Origin: an uncultured Flavobacteriaceae bacterium
GTDB lineage: Bacteria; Bacteroidota; Bacteroidia; Flavobacteriales; Flavobacteriaceae
Direction: 5' to 3'
NCBI GenBank assembly: GCA_937773465.1
Contig: CALJVK010000004.1
Coordinates: forward strand, 1-64,000
DNA: 64,000 nucleotides
The notes beneath the pieces were generated by a model. That model made no database searches and had not been told where the DNA came from. It saw nothing but the letters and a program-made list of their open reading frames with translations. Of the stretch, positions 63,463 through 64,000 are shown one piece after another. Positions within the stretch are counted from its first letter, which is position 1; the number at the start of each line of letters is the position of its first letter. A program made the position numbers and the translations under genes.

Positions 63463-64000
63463 CTAAAGTATAATCCTAATACCACCAAAAATAGTTCTTT
63501 TTGGTGCAGGCTCATAATATCTCCCCCCAAAGGCATTTATTCTGATGTTATCAAAATATTCATTATCAAAAACATTACTTATAATTAGATAAGGATAAAT
63601 AATAGATCGGGATAATTTAATCTCTTTCCCTATTTTAAAATTGAATGTATTGAATTCATCAACTTTGATAGTATTCGAGTTATTAGCATATAAAGCACCA
63701 ATATTTTTAAAATTTAAATTTAAAGAAAGTTCGTTTATAGTTTTATGCTCAATACTTAAAGTAAAAATATCATTAGGGATTCCAGGTATCTTATTGCCTT
63801 TATAATTGAATTTATTTTCAAAAAATTCTTTAAAAACATAGTCTCCTAATGAATATGAAGAACTTATAACAGTTCTATTAAGAGTGTAAAAACCTGCGAT
63901 TTCTATCCCATTCCTTTCTGTTTTACCAGCATTATTATAAAATTTTTGATTTGGAAATTTTTCATCTTCATAAGAAAGAATTTCATCATTGGTAATTGAT
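63463..64000 (-). CDS. TonB-dependent outer-membrane receptor, C-terminal part (5' end outside window)
   Basis: 179 codons are open to the right edge, with a TAG stop at 63463-63465. The sequence is the end of a 22-strand barrel: GIEIAGFYTLNRTVISSSYS, PYLIISNVFDNEYFDNIRIN and the terminus YYEPAPKRTIFGGIRIIL, the usual close of siderophore/nutrient receptors. Substrate cannot be judged without the plug domain. First gene seen of the receptor-oxidoreductase-PNGase run. Confidence 0.88.
   Translation of the reverse strand, partial: SITNDEILSYEDEKFPNQKFYNNAGKTERNGIEIAGFYTLNRTVISSSYSLGDYVFKEFFENKFNYKGNKIPGIPNDIFTLSIEHKTINELSLNLNFKNIGALYANNSNTIKVDEFNTFNFKIGKEIKLSRSIIYPYLIISNVFDNEYFDNIRINAFGGRYYEPAPKRTIFGGIRIIL

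Overview
The window is an A+T-rich chromosomal segment of a flavobacterium (Bacteroidota, probably marine Flavobacteriaceae). Evidence: the type IX secretion (T9SS) and gliding genes sprA and porG, T9SS type-B sorted giant surface proteins, Bacteroidota-type promoters (TTG-N17-23-TAnnTTTG), no Shine-Dalgarno dependence, a FolK-deoxynucleoside kinase fusion, GH3-like and DUF2797 proteins, and the gene order maeB-ruvA-sprA-gcvH-vanZ-tonB-cyoE and nadK-porG-uppS-bamA-skp-skp. Genes are tightly packed with many overlaps. No phage, insertion sequence or CRISPR array was seen.

Layout. 1-14.16 kb (minus): two tandem paralogous giant surface proteins. Each has a signal peptide, an IgGFc-binding-like N-terminus, thrombospondin-3-like calcium repeats, an Ig-like region, a C-type lectin domain with an EPN motif, a series of CDD/DG repeats and a T9SS type-B sorting domain. 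The two genes share near-identical DNA blocks. 14.3-25.1 kb (plus): maeB, ruvA, sprA, gcvH and a VanZ-like gene. 25.15-30.9 kb (plus): tonB, then a heme-copper oxidase assembly and subunit cluster (cyoE, two subunit III genes, subunit IV, a cysteine-less SCO-like protein, SCO, DUF420, a CAMC microprotein). 30.9-39.8 kb (plus): a PadR/PspC membrane-stress-type operon with a palindromic operator at its promoter, followed by a MacB-like ABC efflux system with two permeases, an adaptor and a TolC. 39.8-48.4 kb: tsaB, then on the minus strand nfu, murI, two skp/ompH genes, bamA, uppS, porG and nadK (outer-membrane biogenesis). 48.4-53.2 kb (plus): pdxJ, a hydrolase, tig, clpP, clpX. 53.2-60.7 kb: GH3-like, DUF2797, a queuosine-precursor transporter, folK-dNK, a TrmH-type methyltransferase and mutS. 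60.7-61 kb: tRNA-Gly and tRNA-Leu and a bidirectional terminator. 61-64 kb (minus): an apparent operon of a TonB-dependent receptor (partial), a FAD oxidoreductase and a PNGase F-type lipoprotein.

How it fits together. SprA and PorG belong to the T9SS, and the two giant proteins are T9SS clients. BamA and the Skp proteins supply outer-membrane protein folding. The last three genes look like an envelope module in which N-glycan release may be linked to TonB-dependent uptake.

Caution on sequence quality. Single-base frameshifts are clustered at 1-7.15 kb, at 7.34 kb, at 22.4-25.1 kb (sprA 3' half, gcvH, vanZ) and at 60.0-60.65 kb (mutS 3' end). They hit conserved housekeeping genes and can be resolved by one-base corrections that restore conserved protein sequence. 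Local sequence or assembly error is the simplest explanation, so the affected genes are annotated over their full inferred spans.
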